From: DATCJA01 sp963814955
Lineage (GTDB): Bacteria > Acidobacteriota > Vicinamibacteria > Vicinamibacterales > UBA2999
Reading direction: 5' to 3'
Assembly: GCA_963814955.1 (NCBI GenBank)
Contig: CAWFEX010000011.1
Location: forward strand, 62,001 to 126,000
DNA: 64,000 bases
The position numbers and the translations under genes were made by a program. Of the stretch, positions 42,372-50,125 are shown in pieces. Below the pieces are notes generated by a model, which had not been told where the DNA came from, did no database searches, and saw only the letters and a program-made list of their open reading frames with translations. Every line of letters starts with the position of its first letter. Within the stretch, counting starts at the first letter, position 1.

Positions 42372-42980
42372 ATGAGAAAGCTCGTAGCGGTCATCTTTGC
42401 GGCGTGGGCGCTCTCATTCGTGTGGGCCGTACAGGCGCAGGTCTCGCCGATCGACGGACCCACGTATACGGTCGAGGGGCGATTGATCCGGCCACTGGAC
42501 TATCGCGAGTGGGTGTACGTCACGAGCGGCCTCGGCATGACTTACGGACCCGCGCAACAGGCCGGCAACCGGCCTCCGCTGTTCGACAACGTGTTCGTCA
42601 ACCGTACGTCGTACCGCGAGTTTCTGAGTACGGGGGCGTGGCCGGACAAGACGATGTTCGTCCTGGAGATCAGGCGAGCAGACGAGAACGTCTCCATCAA
42701 TAACGGTGGCCGCACACAGGGGGCGATGGCGGCGATGGAGGCGGCGGTGAAGGACCTGAAACGCTTCCCTGACGGCGGGTGGGGCTACTTCACGTTCGAC
42801 GGGCCAAATGGGCTGGTTGACGCCGCCGACCCGCTGCCCGCCACCGCATCGTGCTATTCGTGCCACCGGAACAACACCGCGGTGGAGAACACGTTCGTGC
42901 AGTTCTATCCCACATTGATGGACGTTGCCCGCCGGATGGGAACGATCAAGTCCACGTACGACCCGAACAGAAAACCATAA
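42372..42980 (+). CDS. Cytochrome P460-type monoheme protein
   Basis: The 202-residue exported protein has a leader (KLVAVIFAAWALSFVWAVQA). The P460 fold reads LDYREWVYVTSGLGMTYGP, FVNRTSYREFLSTGAWPDKT, VLEIRRADENVSINNGG and GGWGYFTFDGPNG. It ends in a single heme site CYSCH near residue 165, as in cytochrome P460/c'-beta proteins that act on hydroxylamine or NO. The Lys that cross-links heme in P460 cannot be assigned by eye. Probably monocistronic. Confidence 0.83.
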   Translation: MRKLVAVIFAAWALSFVWAVQAQVSPIDGPTYTVEGRLIRPLDYREWVYVTSGLGMTYGPAQQAGNRPPLFDNVFVNRTSYREFLSTGAWPDKTMFVLEIRRADENVSINNGGRTQGAMAAMEAAVKDLKRFPDGGWGYFTFDGPNGLVDAADPLPATASCYSCHRNNTAVENTFVQFYPTLMDVARRMGTIKSTYDPNRKP

Positions 42981-43097
42981 ACAGCGCAGTCACCGGTGCC
43001 GCCCATCGCAACGTCGGTGGCCCGAGTGCTCGTCGAATCGCTCGACCACCGCGAGTGGCGCGCGATGAGCCCGTGTTCAGAATCGCGGGACCGGCCG

Positions 43098-43838
43098 TCA
43101 CCTCACGCTGCCGGGTGGCGCCGTGTCTGGCAGCGGGTTGCCCGGCGCGGCCCGACGTATCGGCGGCACCGGCGCGAGCCGCAGGCCGTGCACCTGATTG
43201 ATGTAGAGCGCCTCGTATCGGATGCCGTTGCCGTCCTTGTCCACGAACCCCATGGATTGAAAAAACAACCCGGGCTCGGGATATTCCTTCGGCACTGTAC
43301 CCTCGAGCACATAAAGTCTGTTCTCGTGCATGGCGATGTACGCCATCGTTCGCGACTCGTCTGCGTTGTTCGTAAGGTGCAGCTCGAAGCCTTCGACGAG
43401 GTCCTGCCAGTTCCACACGTATGCCGTGACCTTCGCGTCGCGCTGAATGAACTTGAAGGCCGCATACGTCATTGCGGCTCGAATGTCCTGAATGGCGTAG
43501 CCCGGGCCGATGAGCGGCCGTAATACTCCCGTCATCTGCCCCTGACATGTTTCAGCGCCTGACGGGCATTTCTTGTTTCGCTCGATGCCCATCTGCTCGA
43601 TGCCGTTGTAGTCGACAACGGTGATGGAGTAGCGCTCCCGCCCGCGCTCAACGCTGTAGATTCGTGACGGCAGCGCATATCCCTGCTCGGTCTTCCACGG
43701 CGCCTCGGTCACTTTCGGCATCCCTGGAAAATCGATCTTGAAGCCATCTTCCTTGCTCGTGAAAAGATCCCACTCCTGGGCGGTCGCGGGCCCCGTCATG
43801 GCGATCAACGATGCCAAGATGAGAACGATCAGTCGCAT
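43098..43838 (-). CDS. Exported conserved protein, four-member paralog family (copy 4)
   Basis: The 246-residue protein has AGGAGG 8 nt before ATG 43838 and a leader MRLIVLILASLIAMTGPATA. It then reads QEWDLFTSKEDGFKIDFPGM, TEQGYALPSRIYS, RYSITVVDYNGIEQMGIERN, KKCPSGAETC, GFELHLTNNADESRT, RLYVLEGTVPKEYPEPGLFF and QSMGFVDKDGNGIRY. It is closest to copy 1 (same Cys pair and IEQMGI/IERMGI block). The frame stays open to 44459, but the ribosome-binding site and leader reject that extension. Confidence 0.83.
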   Translation of the reverse strand: MRLIVLILASLIAMTGPATAQEWDLFTSKEDGFKIDFPGMPKVTEAPWKTEQGYALPSRIYSVERGRERYSITVVDYNGIEQMGIERNKKCPSGAETCQGQMTGVLRPLIGPGYAIQDIRAAMTYAAFKFIQRDAKVTAYVWNWQDLVEGFELHLTNNADESRTMAYIAMHENRLYVLEGTVPKEYPEPGLFFQSMGFVDKDGNGIRYEALYINQVHGLRLAPVPPIRRAAPGNPLPDTAPPGSVR

Positions 43839-44048
43839 GGTGTATGCCTCCTGGCGAGGTGATGTTGCCACAAGTGCCTGCGGCGCCCCAATCGCGAGTG
43901 TCAACACAGGGGCGCGGAGTGGTCCAACCACGACGCCGCATCGAACACTGAAATCAGTTGATCGTGCTGCGTTGCTGGTTAGGGGATGTGACCACTGCGC
44001 AAGAATGACGCACGCCGAATTTTTTTTCACGCGAGCGCACAAAACTGC

Positions 44049-44077
44049 TTGACAAGAGCGCGAGACGTGTCTACATT
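44049..44077 (+). promoter_or_regulatory. Strong sigma70-type promoter
   Basis: TTGACA (44049-44054, perfect), a 17-bp spacer, and TACATT (44072-44077, 4 of 6 with both key positions A2 and T6). It is the best canonical promoter seen in the window. It points into a 450-bp stretch without a convincing gene. The expected start site is near 44084. Confidence 0.68.
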
Positions 44078-44083
44078 CTCCGA

Positions 44084-44395
44084 CGCTGCGCACGCCGCAA
44101 GGAGACGAGGCAGCCTCGCTGGTTCGGGTACTGCAAAGGCAGATTCGTTTGTGATGTGTGATGCGTCTTCGAAAGAAGATGCGATGCACGTTGCGAGCAC
44201 AAGATGTCCGAGCAGTTCCGGGGAAGGGAACCCAACGGTTCTCGATTAGTGAGATGTGGAGCGTACTGCTCGGTGACGACGCGCAAGCGTTGCTGCTGAG
44301 CCAGCGCGTGAAGCGCCTTGCTGAACGGGAAACGGAAAGTTCTTGGAAGTGAAGACGTGCAAACGTCTTCGACCGAGCAGGCCGTCGGTCCTTTT
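44084..44395 (+). ncRNA. Candidate non-coding RNA, about 310 nt
   Basis: Within 43839-44525 (687 bp without a supported gene), the transcript expected from the promoter at 44049 would contain two hairpins with GNRA tetraloops. The first is GCGTCTTC-GAAA-GAAGATGC (44163-44182, one G-U pair). The second is GAAGACGT-GCAA-ACGTCTTC (44351-44370, perfect). A terminator-like hairpin follows directly: GACCGA-GCAGGCCG-TCGGTC then CTTTT (44371-44395). A smaller CGAGG-CAG-CCTCG stem is near 44106. GC is visibly lower than in neighbouring genes. Short frames exist on both strands but show no leader, ribosome-binding site or family motif. It does not match tmRNA, RNase P, SRP or 6S landmarks known to me. 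Confidence 0.42.
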
Positions 44396-44525
44396 CGGCG
44401 TGCGTTGCTTCGTACGGCAGATGGCCGACGGCCGCGACCGCTTCCAAGGGCAACAGCACCGCCGCGATTCCGCGAAGGCCGCATCACGCCGGTCGTTCTT
44501 GACATCGGCACCGTCCATTCGAATA

Positions 44526-45254
44526 ATGCGCGGCGTAATGAGAAGAGCGCTTGTTGCAGCGATTGTCGCGCTCATCACGACAGGTGTCGCCCCGGCGGCC
44601 CAGTCGCGGCCGGACTTCACCGGACTCTGGATTTCACCCACGGCGGATATTTCAGTCGTTCTCCTGCCTGGTCAGGAAGTGTCGCTCACCGCGTATGGTG
44701 CCGAGCGATATCGCAAGCTGGACATGGCCAAGTCACCCTCGTATACGTGCCTGCCGTACGGCCCGACACGAGGGCTGCAGTCGACGAACCCGTATCAAAT
44801 CATCCAGACGCCCGGTCTGATCGCGATCATTAGCGAACACATCGACTACCGCATGATCTACACCGACGGGCGCCCGCACCCGGAGGACATTCTCGACTAT
44901 CCGGAGTGGATGGGCCATTCGATCGGCCGCTGGGAAGGTGACACGCTCGTCGTCGACACGATCGGAATGAGGGAGGAAACCTGGCTCGACACTGCCGGGT
45001 TCGAGCACAGCGCGAAACTGCGCATCATCGAACGCTTTCAGAAGACGGGTCCGGATACCATCCGTCTCACGGTCACCATCGACGATCCCGTGTTCTACGC
45101 GAAACCGTTCAGCTATGGACGTAACGTGCGGCGAATGGCGAAGGATGTGCGTCTGATGCCGGCGCGATGCGCGGATAACGAACGATCGTCGGCTGACGCG
45201 ATCCAGGGCGTGCAAGGGCCCGAACACAAGAACCCGCCGACGTTTCCACGCTAG
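44526..45254 (+). CDS. Exported PDFSGLW-type protein
   Basis: About 242 residues from ATG 44526 (ATG 44538 is an alternative). A leader (RALVAAIVALITTGVAPAAQ) is followed by SRPDFTGLWISPTADISV, the family's PDFSGLW start. CLPYGPTRGLQSTNPYQIIQ, YRMIYTDGRPHPEDILDYPE, WMGHSIGRWEGDTLVVDTIG, ETWLDTAGFEHSAKLRIIER and LTVTIDDPVFYAKPFSYG are all shared with 45683 and 20795. The shared blocks suggest a common all-beta fold. Function is unknown. The upstream frame to 44343 would overlap the candidate RNA's terminator and has no protein character. Confidence 0.8.
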   Translation: MRGVMRRALVAAIVALITTGVAPAAQSRPDFTGLWISPTADISVVLLPGQEVSLTAYGAERYRKLDMAKSPSYTCLPYGPTRGLQSTNPYQIIQTPGLIAIISEHIDYRMIYTDGRPHPEDILDYPEWMGHSIGRWEGDTLVVDTIGMREETWLDTAGFEHSAKLRIIERFQKTGPDTIRLTVTIDDPVFYAKPFSYGRNVRRMAKDVRLMPARCADNERSSADAIQGVQGPEHKNPPTFPR

Positions 45255-45279
45255 GGACGCGCAGGCTGAAGCCGCGTGT

Positions 45280-45675
45280 TTATTGGTCCGTGGCCGCGGA
45301 GCCGCTGAACACCTTGCGTCCGTCCGCGAGCGTCAACGTGCCGCCATATGCCTTGGGCAACCCGTTTCGGGCGGGCGACGAGTTGGCCACCGTCACGACC
45401 TCGCCAATCTTCAGGTCGTCCTTTCTCCACCCGTTTCGATACAACTGATTGGGCGTGGACGCTTCGACGGACCAGTTCGTCACCTTGCCCGAGTCGTCGG
45501 AGACATCGAGGTAATAGAAAACGTGCGGGTTCTGCCACTCGACCTTCGTGACCGTTCCCTTCAGCGTAATCTTCCTGGCCGTGTCGTAGGCGGTGGCCGC
45601 GCTGTGGTGTGCAACAGCGGCTGCCGTGCTCAAGAGCACGCCGAACGATACGGCTAACGCGACTCGTCGTGTCAT
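45280..45675 (-). CDS. DUF6152-type exported protein
   Basis: The 131-residue protein has a leader (RRVALAVSFGVLLSTAAAVA) and then HHSAATAYDTARKITLKGTV, TKVEWQNPHVFYYLDVSDDS, VTNWSVEASTPNQLYRNGWR, DDLKIGEVVTVANSSPARNG and GGTLTLADGRKVFSG. This is the canonical DUF6152 pattern: an HHS start, 'VEWxNPH', 'GWxxxxLKxGxxVTV' and a final 'LxDGRKV'. GAGGGG precedes ATG 45675. It starts 7 bp after the stop of the 45683 gene, so the two form an operon. Confidence 0.86.
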   Translation of the reverse strand: MTRRVALAVSFGVLLSTAAAVAHHSAATAYDTARKITLKGTVTKVEWQNPHVFYYLDVSDDSGKVTNWSVEASTPNQLYRNGWRKDDLKIGEVVTVANSSPARNGLPKAYGGTLTLADGRKVFSGSAATDQ

Positions 45676-45682
45676 TGCCCCT

Positions 45683-46747
45683 CTACTTTTTCTTGGTGAA
45701 TCTATAGTTGCCGGATATGTGCATCTCGAGCAGATGTGTCGGAACGCCCTGGCCGTCCGTGATGAAGTTGATTCCCCATCCAAAGAACCCCGTGAAGTTC
45801 GTGTTCGACTGCGCGGAAAGCTCTGCTTTTCCCCGGTTGCTCAGTTCGGCGACGAGTGTTCCGCCGGAGACCGTGATCTCGATGATTCTCGGGTGAGGGC
45901 CGGGGCCCCAGAGGTCTTGTTCCACGTACGTGCCCGCATACCTGGCGAGGATTTCGGGCGCCACCTTGACTTCCGTCTTCTTGTCGTCAGAGGCCTTGCC
46001 GACCCAGTTGTCCAGGCTCTTGTGCGCGCCTTCATTGCAGACGGATTCGAGCAACTCCGTGTCGGGCTCGAGCTCCGCGTTGAACTTCACCGTCCACGGC
46101 CGGGCGTACACGTCGGGATCGCTGAGCGTGACTTCTATGTCCATGTGACCGAAGTCGCGGCGGCGGTAGCGCTCGGTCATGCGGAGTGCTTCCGTATGGG
46201 GATGTCCGTAGGAATCCAGCCAGGTTTTGTCGTTGAAGCCAAAGCTTTCGACGACCAGCGTGTCCGCTTCCCAACGTCCCACGGAGTATCCCATCCAGCT
46301 TGGATTGGGCGCGGTTTCCAGCGGGCGCCCATCCATGAACACCTGACGGTACGACAGGCCTTCGTCCAGCATCATGAGCACGCCGGGTGTCTGGATGAAC
46401 TTCACCAGGCGCTCGCTGGTAGCGTAGCTTGGGCCCCACGGTAAACACTGTACCGCCATGTGATCCTTGCCCAGGTCTTCCATTCGCTGGGCCACGAGCT
46501 CACGCGCCCACGGTTGTATCTCTTCAGGCTTGAGGTCTGCGGCAATGTTGCGGCGATATTTCTGATTGATCCGCTGCCACAGCCCTGACATGTCCACTTT
46601 GCCGTCGGGTGTGCGCGGCGCCGGCGCGGTCAGGTTTGGCTTGCCGTCCGCTGCGCGCGGGATACCGGGCGTGGGATGTGCCAGCCACTGCGCGGCCAGC
46701 GGCGTCGCGAGCGCGGAGAAAACGATCGCCATGCCAAAGGTTTTCAT
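45683..46747 (-). CDS. Exported PDFSGLW-type protein, long form
   Basis: The 354-residue protein has a leader (KTFGMAIVFSALATPLAAQW). DGKVDMSGLWQRINQKYRRN is the PDFSGLW-equivalent. The core reads CLPWGPSYATSERLVKFIQT, YRQVFMDGRPLETAPNPSWM, GYSVGRWEADTLVVESFGFN, KTWLDSYGHPHTEALRMTER and IEVTLSDPDVYARPWTVKFN. An additional C-terminal beta domain (about 265-354; LARYAGTYVEQDLWGPGPHP and onward) looks like a lipocalin-type or serine-hydrolase-accessory barrel. It heads the operon with the DUF6152 gene. Function is unknown. Confidence 0.83.
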   Translation of the reverse strand: MKTFGMAIVFSALATPLAAQWLAHPTPGIPRAADGKPNLTAPAPRTPDGKVDMSGLWQRINQKYRRNIAADLKPEEIQPWARELVAQRMEDLGKDHMAVQCLPWGPSYATSERLVKFIQTPGVLMMLDEGLSYRQVFMDGRPLETAPNPSWMGYSVGRWEADTLVVESFGFNDKTWLDSYGHPHTEALRMTERYRRRDFGHMDIEVTLSDPDVYARPWTVKFNAELEPDTELLESVCNEGAHKSLDNWVGKASDDKKTEVKVAPEILARYAGTYVEQDLWGPGPHPRIIEITVSGGTLVAELSNRGKAELSAQSNTNFTGFFGWGINFITDGQGVPTHLLEMHISGNYRFTKKK

Positions 46748-46935
46748 GTCTACCTCCTGCGTGACGGCCGAAACCCAAGTGAGACAAAAGGCCCCGGGGG
46801 ATTATAGCGCCGGTTTCGTCGCAGGGACCGCAGGCGTGCAGTCAGGGTCCGCTAGATCTCGGGTTGGCGTGCATGCAGACAGCCGGTGGATGGGCGCTCC
46901 CGGCGCCTGCGTGAAGTCTGTTAACTGCGGGGCCT

Positions 46936-47919
46936 CTAGCGTGAAAACCTGAACGACACACCACCTGTCAGCGCGAGGTTGGTATTGCCGTCGAGAGGAG
47001 CGCGGAGGCTGCGGCCAATGCTCCCGTATGCCGCCGCGAGGCTGCCCAGCGGGTACGCGGCACTTGCCATCACATCCACGCGCTGGCGACCCACGGCCAG
47101 GCCGTCGAGGACAGGATCTTCCTTGACCGAATACGACTGCGTGAGCACGCCCGTCAGAACGAGGCTCGAGGGCGTCGTCCATTCGAGTGCGCCGCCGGTG
47201 AACATCGAACCCCGCGTAAAGTAGCCCGCCGACCCGTACGCGCGGAACGGGGCTCGCCGCAATTCCATGCTCACCGGAATCGCGAAATGCACACGCCGGC
47301 CAGGTGCCCCGGCACTCAGCACCTCCACCACAGGACTCACTGCGAGACCGAATTCGCTGATTGTGAGCGTAGGATCCACGAGCGTGTACTTCGCGCCGAG
47401 GTAGATGTCGTCCAGGCCGCGTGCGCTTCCACCTTCGTAGCGGACGTTGTAGAACGGGACGCTCGCGCTTACCTGCATCCGATCCGTCAGACCAAGGCCA
47501 GCGCCCAGCATCGGCATGTTCGCCTGGCTCATTCCGGACAGTCGCCAGTAGCCGACGCCAATGCTCATGTAGCCCTCACCGGGCGTACCAGCGCTGGCAT
47601 CGTCGAGCCATGCTCCAAACTGTCTGAACGAAACGATCGACGCTGCCGGGTCGACGACAGGAGCCGCGTCAATAGGTGTCGAACTGCTCGATGGAGCGGC
47701 TGCCGTCGGCGCGTTTGTCGCCGCGGAATTTGAACTTGGCGCGCTGGTGGCCGGCGTGCTGGTCGTCGGGGCGCTCGGCGTCGCAGGCGCCGGGTTGTTC
47801 TTTGGTGCTTTGGGTCGCCCGTTGCCGTTTCCGTTCCCTTGCGCGCCAGCGTGCGCTGACGTCAGGAGCCCAAGGCCGATGATAAGAGCGGTGATCAGGG
47901 GGAATGAGCGGTTCGTCAC
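46936..47919 (-). CDS. Exported beta-barrel (transporter-like) protein
   Basis: About 327 residues from GTG 47919, which has AGAGGAGA 2 nt upstream. A leader (FPLITALIIGLGLLTSAHAG) and a Pro/Ala/Ser/Thr-rich linker (about 28-95) precede a barrel: GEGYMSIGVGYWRLSGMSQA, GLTDRMQVSASVPFYNVRYE, DDIYLGAKYTLVDPTLTISE, RAYGSAGYFTRGSMFTGGAL and a final TGGVSFRFSR. The pattern fits outer-membrane transport-type barrels. The apparent 692-codon frame that joins it to the upstream gene is an artefact of a broken frame near 48030 and would translate a palindrome. Confidence 0.75.
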   Translation of the reverse strand: MTNRSFPLITALIIGLGLLTSAHAGAQGNGNGNGRPKAPKNNPAPATPSAPTTSTPATSAPSSNSAATNAPTAAAPSSSSTPIDAAPVVDPAASIVSFRQFGAWLDDASAGTPGEGYMSIGVGYWRLSGMSQANMPMLGAGLGLTDRMQVSASVPFYNVRYEGGSARGLDDIYLGAKYTLVDPTLTISEFGLAVSPVVEVLSAGAPGRRVHFAIPVSMELRRAPFRAYGSAGYFTRGSMFTGGALEWTTPSSLVLTGVLTQSYSVKEDPVLDGLAVGRQRVDVMASAAYPLGSLAAAYGSIGRSLRAPLDGNTNLALTGGVSFRFSR

Positions 47920-47950
47920 GTTCTCCTCTTGACAGACCGGCGGCTCGCGC

Positions 47951-47976
47951 AGGGCGGGTCCGCAAGGACCCGCCCT
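47951..47976. repeat. Intergenic palindrome, AGGGCGGGTCC arms
   Basis: AGGGCGGGTCC-GCAA-GGACCCGCCCT is a perfect 11-bp stem followed by ACGG. It lies between the true stop of the 47988 gene and the start of the 46936 gene. Confidence 0.86.
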
Positions 47977-47987
47977 ACGGACGTGAG

Positions 47988-48948
47988 TTAGTTGCTGGAC
48001 GTCGTGGTACCCGAGGTGGCCGACGTGCCAGGTACCAGTTCCGGATCCTGACGACGCGCTCGTGCCGGTGCCGCTGCCGCTGGTTGCGCCTGTGCCAGTG
48101 CCCGTCCCAGTCGTCGTGCCGGTGCCGCTTGTTGCGCCCGTGCCAGTGCCTGTTCCGGTCGTCGTGCCGGTACCCGTCGCAGTCGTGCCGCTACCGCTGG
48201 TCGTACCGGTGCCTGACGTGGTGCCTGTCCCCGTCGTCGGGGTCGTCGGCGCAGGAGGCGCGGCCAGTCGTGCCTGCTTCACGGCCTGTCCCAGGCTCAG
48301 GCCATCAACGGTCATCGCGGTCTGCAGGTCGGCAAACGGGATTGCATGGTTCTTCGAGGCATTCAACGCCGCGAGGAACTGACCCTGATTCCTGAAGCCT
48401 GCCGTCGCTGCTTCTAACGTCATCCCGTCGGGCAGCATCGGCGTGACGCGTGCGAGCTGATTGGGGTTCTTCGAAAGCTTCGTCGAGAGCGCGTTGGGCG
48501 CCGCCACTGTCGTCGTGGTCGTGCCTGTCGCTGTCGTTGTTGTTCCCGTAGTGCTCCCGGAGGCGGTGCCTGCGGTCGTACCCGTCGTCGTTGTCGTTGC
48601 CGTTGTCGTTGGTGCAGAAGCCGTGGTCGGCGCCTTCTTGCCAGCACCGACGCCAGTGTTCGCAGGCTTCACGGCCGCGCTCTTCGTTGCGCCGTTGCCG
48701 CCGCCATTCGAACCAGCGTTGCCGTGCGACGACGCGCCGGCCGCGCTTCCGTGGGTCGTGTTGCCAGACATCTTGGTCGACTGGCCACCGTTTGTCTTGG
48801 TCGGCTGGCCGCCGCCTGTCGGCGCCGCGGAGTTGGTCTTGGGTGCACCACCTTTGGGCGCGTTGCCGGATTTACCTTGTGCCGCAACGGGAGCCACGCT
48901 CACCGCCGCAATCGCCACCGCAGTACCAAACAGTCGAAACAGTCTCAT
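47988..48948 (-). CDS. Exported Thr/Gly low-complexity protein, frame broken near its end
   Basis: ATG 48948 begins a leader (FRLFGTAVAIAAVSVAPVAA). Gly/Asn/Lys/Thr-rich low complexity (about 25-160) follows. A folded-looking central domain (KNPNQLARVTPMLPDGMTLE, AGFRNQGQFLAALNASKNHA, ADLQTAMTVDGLSLGQAVKQ, about 165-245) leads to a Gly/Thr/Ser repeat tail with two near-identical GTGTTTGTGTGTGATSG units. One extra C near 48030 shifts the frame. Restoring it gives a tail TSATSGTTTSSN and a TAA at 47988, which fits the composition. Function is unknown; it may be a surface or extracellular spacer protein. Confidence 0.65.
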
Positions 48949-49146
48949 TGTTTGAGTCCTCCCCAGTTCCGGGGGTGGGTTCCAAGAACAATGCCCGGCA
49001 TCACGTCGACGCAAAGCAAGGTGGCTCTGAGACTTGGCGCCATGTTCAAGAATGAAACGGGGCGGCCAACACTCAGATCTGTGCGCGCACCTTCGAGCTT
49101 GGCGGAATAACGATTAGTGGCCGCTGATTACCGATCGGTGATCGCG

Positions 49147-49338
49147 CTACTTCTGGCGGGGCTTCCGTCGCGTTTTCCGCGTCCGGATCGGCTGACCGGT
49201 GAGATTGGAGCGGTTTCCCTTGCTTGACGCTTTAAGAGCCGTTTCAACCTGAGCTCGAAGGCGTCGGCCCTCGGCCAGTGCATCATCGACGCGGCGAAGT
49301 ATTTCTTTCAGCTCTTCGGGGGTGAGCGAAGGAGCCAT
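49147..49338 (-). CDS. Small helical protein with basic tail
   Basis: 63 residues from ATG 49338: MAPSLTPEELKEILRRVDDA, LAEGRRLRAQVETALKASSK, and a tail TRKTRRKPRQK. It has one amphipathic helix followed by a strongly basic tail, which could contact nucleic acid. Not recognised. The frame is open to 49395, but the leader there has no pattern. The 198 bp between it and the 48948 start contain nothing else that I can support. Confidence 0.45.
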   Translation of the reverse strand: MAPSLTPEELKEILRRVDDALAEGRRLRAQVETALKASSKGNRSNLTGQPIRTRKTRRKPRQK

Positions 49339-49465
49339 GTGCGAGACAGTATGGGGTGAAATTTTGTTCGACGCTAATGAGCTGGCGTTCGGCATCTCGA
49401 GTCATGCCGTGTCTGCCAAACGCCGATAACCGACATGCTGCACGACTGAAGCCATGGAGACTTAT

Positions 49466-50053
49466 ATGACACGTTTGCGCGCATCGATGATCGCCGGGCT
49501 CGGCGCGTTGCTCATCATGCACCCCCAGACCGCGGGCGCACAGAACAATGGAGAACTGTCGGCCGGCTGGCGCGTGTTGAATGTTGAAGAGCAGACTTTC
49601 ACCGGCGGCTGGTACGCCGACGTTCTGGGCAACGTCACCGACACGTTTGGAGTCGTCGGTGAAGTCGCCGGGCACTACAAGAGTTTTGACGAGAGCCGGT
49701 TCGTCTCGGGAATTCAGGTGGACGTGTCCGCTGATGCACGCGTCCACACATTCATGGGTGGTGCGCGGTACACGCTTCGCCGGAATCCTCGGATTACACC
49801 GTTCGCGCAGGCGCTCGTTGGTATCGCGCAGGCGTCGTTCGACGTCGAGGGCAGCGCCACCGTGGCCGGCCGAACGTTCACGGTCGACGAGTCGGAATCA
49901 GCCAGCGACGCTGCGGTCGAGCTTGGCGGCGGCGTCAACATCGGCCTCACTGACGGTATCGGCCTGCGGCTCGCCGGCAGCTACTTCCGGATCTTCGAGG
50001 AAGACGCGAGCAACGCGTTCCGCTTTGCCGCGGGCGTCGTCTTCCCGTTCTGA
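49466..50053 (+). CDS. Small outer-membrane beta-barrel protein
   Basis: About 195 residues from ATG 49466 (ATG 49454 is an alternative). A leader (RLRASMIAGLGALLIMHPQT, cleavage near AGAQ) is followed by eight amphipathic strands such as GELSAGWRVLNVEEQTFTGG, WYADVLGNVTDTFGVVGEVA, TFMGGARYTLRRNPRITPFA, AVELGGGVNIGLTDGIGLRL and a final FRFAAGVVFPF. This is the eight-stranded OmpX/OmpW-like architecture with a C-terminal Phe. Role: membrane stability or small-molecule passage. It is followed by the inverted repeat at 50093. Confidence 0.8.
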   Translation: MTRLRASMIAGLGALLIMHPQTAGAQNNGELSAGWRVLNVEEQTFTGGWYADVLGNVTDTFGVVGEVAGHYKSFDESRFVSGIQVDVSADARVHTFMGGARYTLRRNPRITPFAQALVGIAQASFDVEGSATVAGRTFTVDESESASDAAVELGGGVNIGLTDGIGLRLAGSYFRIFEEDASNAFRFAAGVVFPF

Positions 50054-50092
50054 GCTGCTCAGCTACACGTCATAAGATCGACTTCCTTTCAG

Positions 50093-50120
50093 ATCCCGTC
50101 CACGTATGATCGGACGGGAT
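50093..50120. promoter_or_regulatory. 9-bp inverted repeat enclosing a -10-like hexamer
   Basis: ATCCCGTCC, a 10-bp spacer, and GGACGGGAT, with arms ending 6 bp before ATG 50126. The spacer contains TATGAT (50105-50110, 5 of 6 to consensus). The repeat could be the operator of the kinase-regulator operon, or a terminator for the 49466 gene. Confidence 0.52.
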
Positions 50121-50125
50121 ACGAC

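Noticed and set aside
44158..44352. 64-codon plus-strand frame inside the candidate RNA
   Set aside because: Its second half (MWSVLLGDDAQALLLSQRVK) looks somewhat protein-like, but there is no good start signal, the first half is Arg-rich noise, and the two hairpins overlap it.
43839..44459. Upstream extension of the paralog 4 frame
   Set aside because: A good ribosome-binding site and signal peptide at 43838 fix the start; the extension lacks any pattern and overlaps the promoter and candidate RNA on the other strand.
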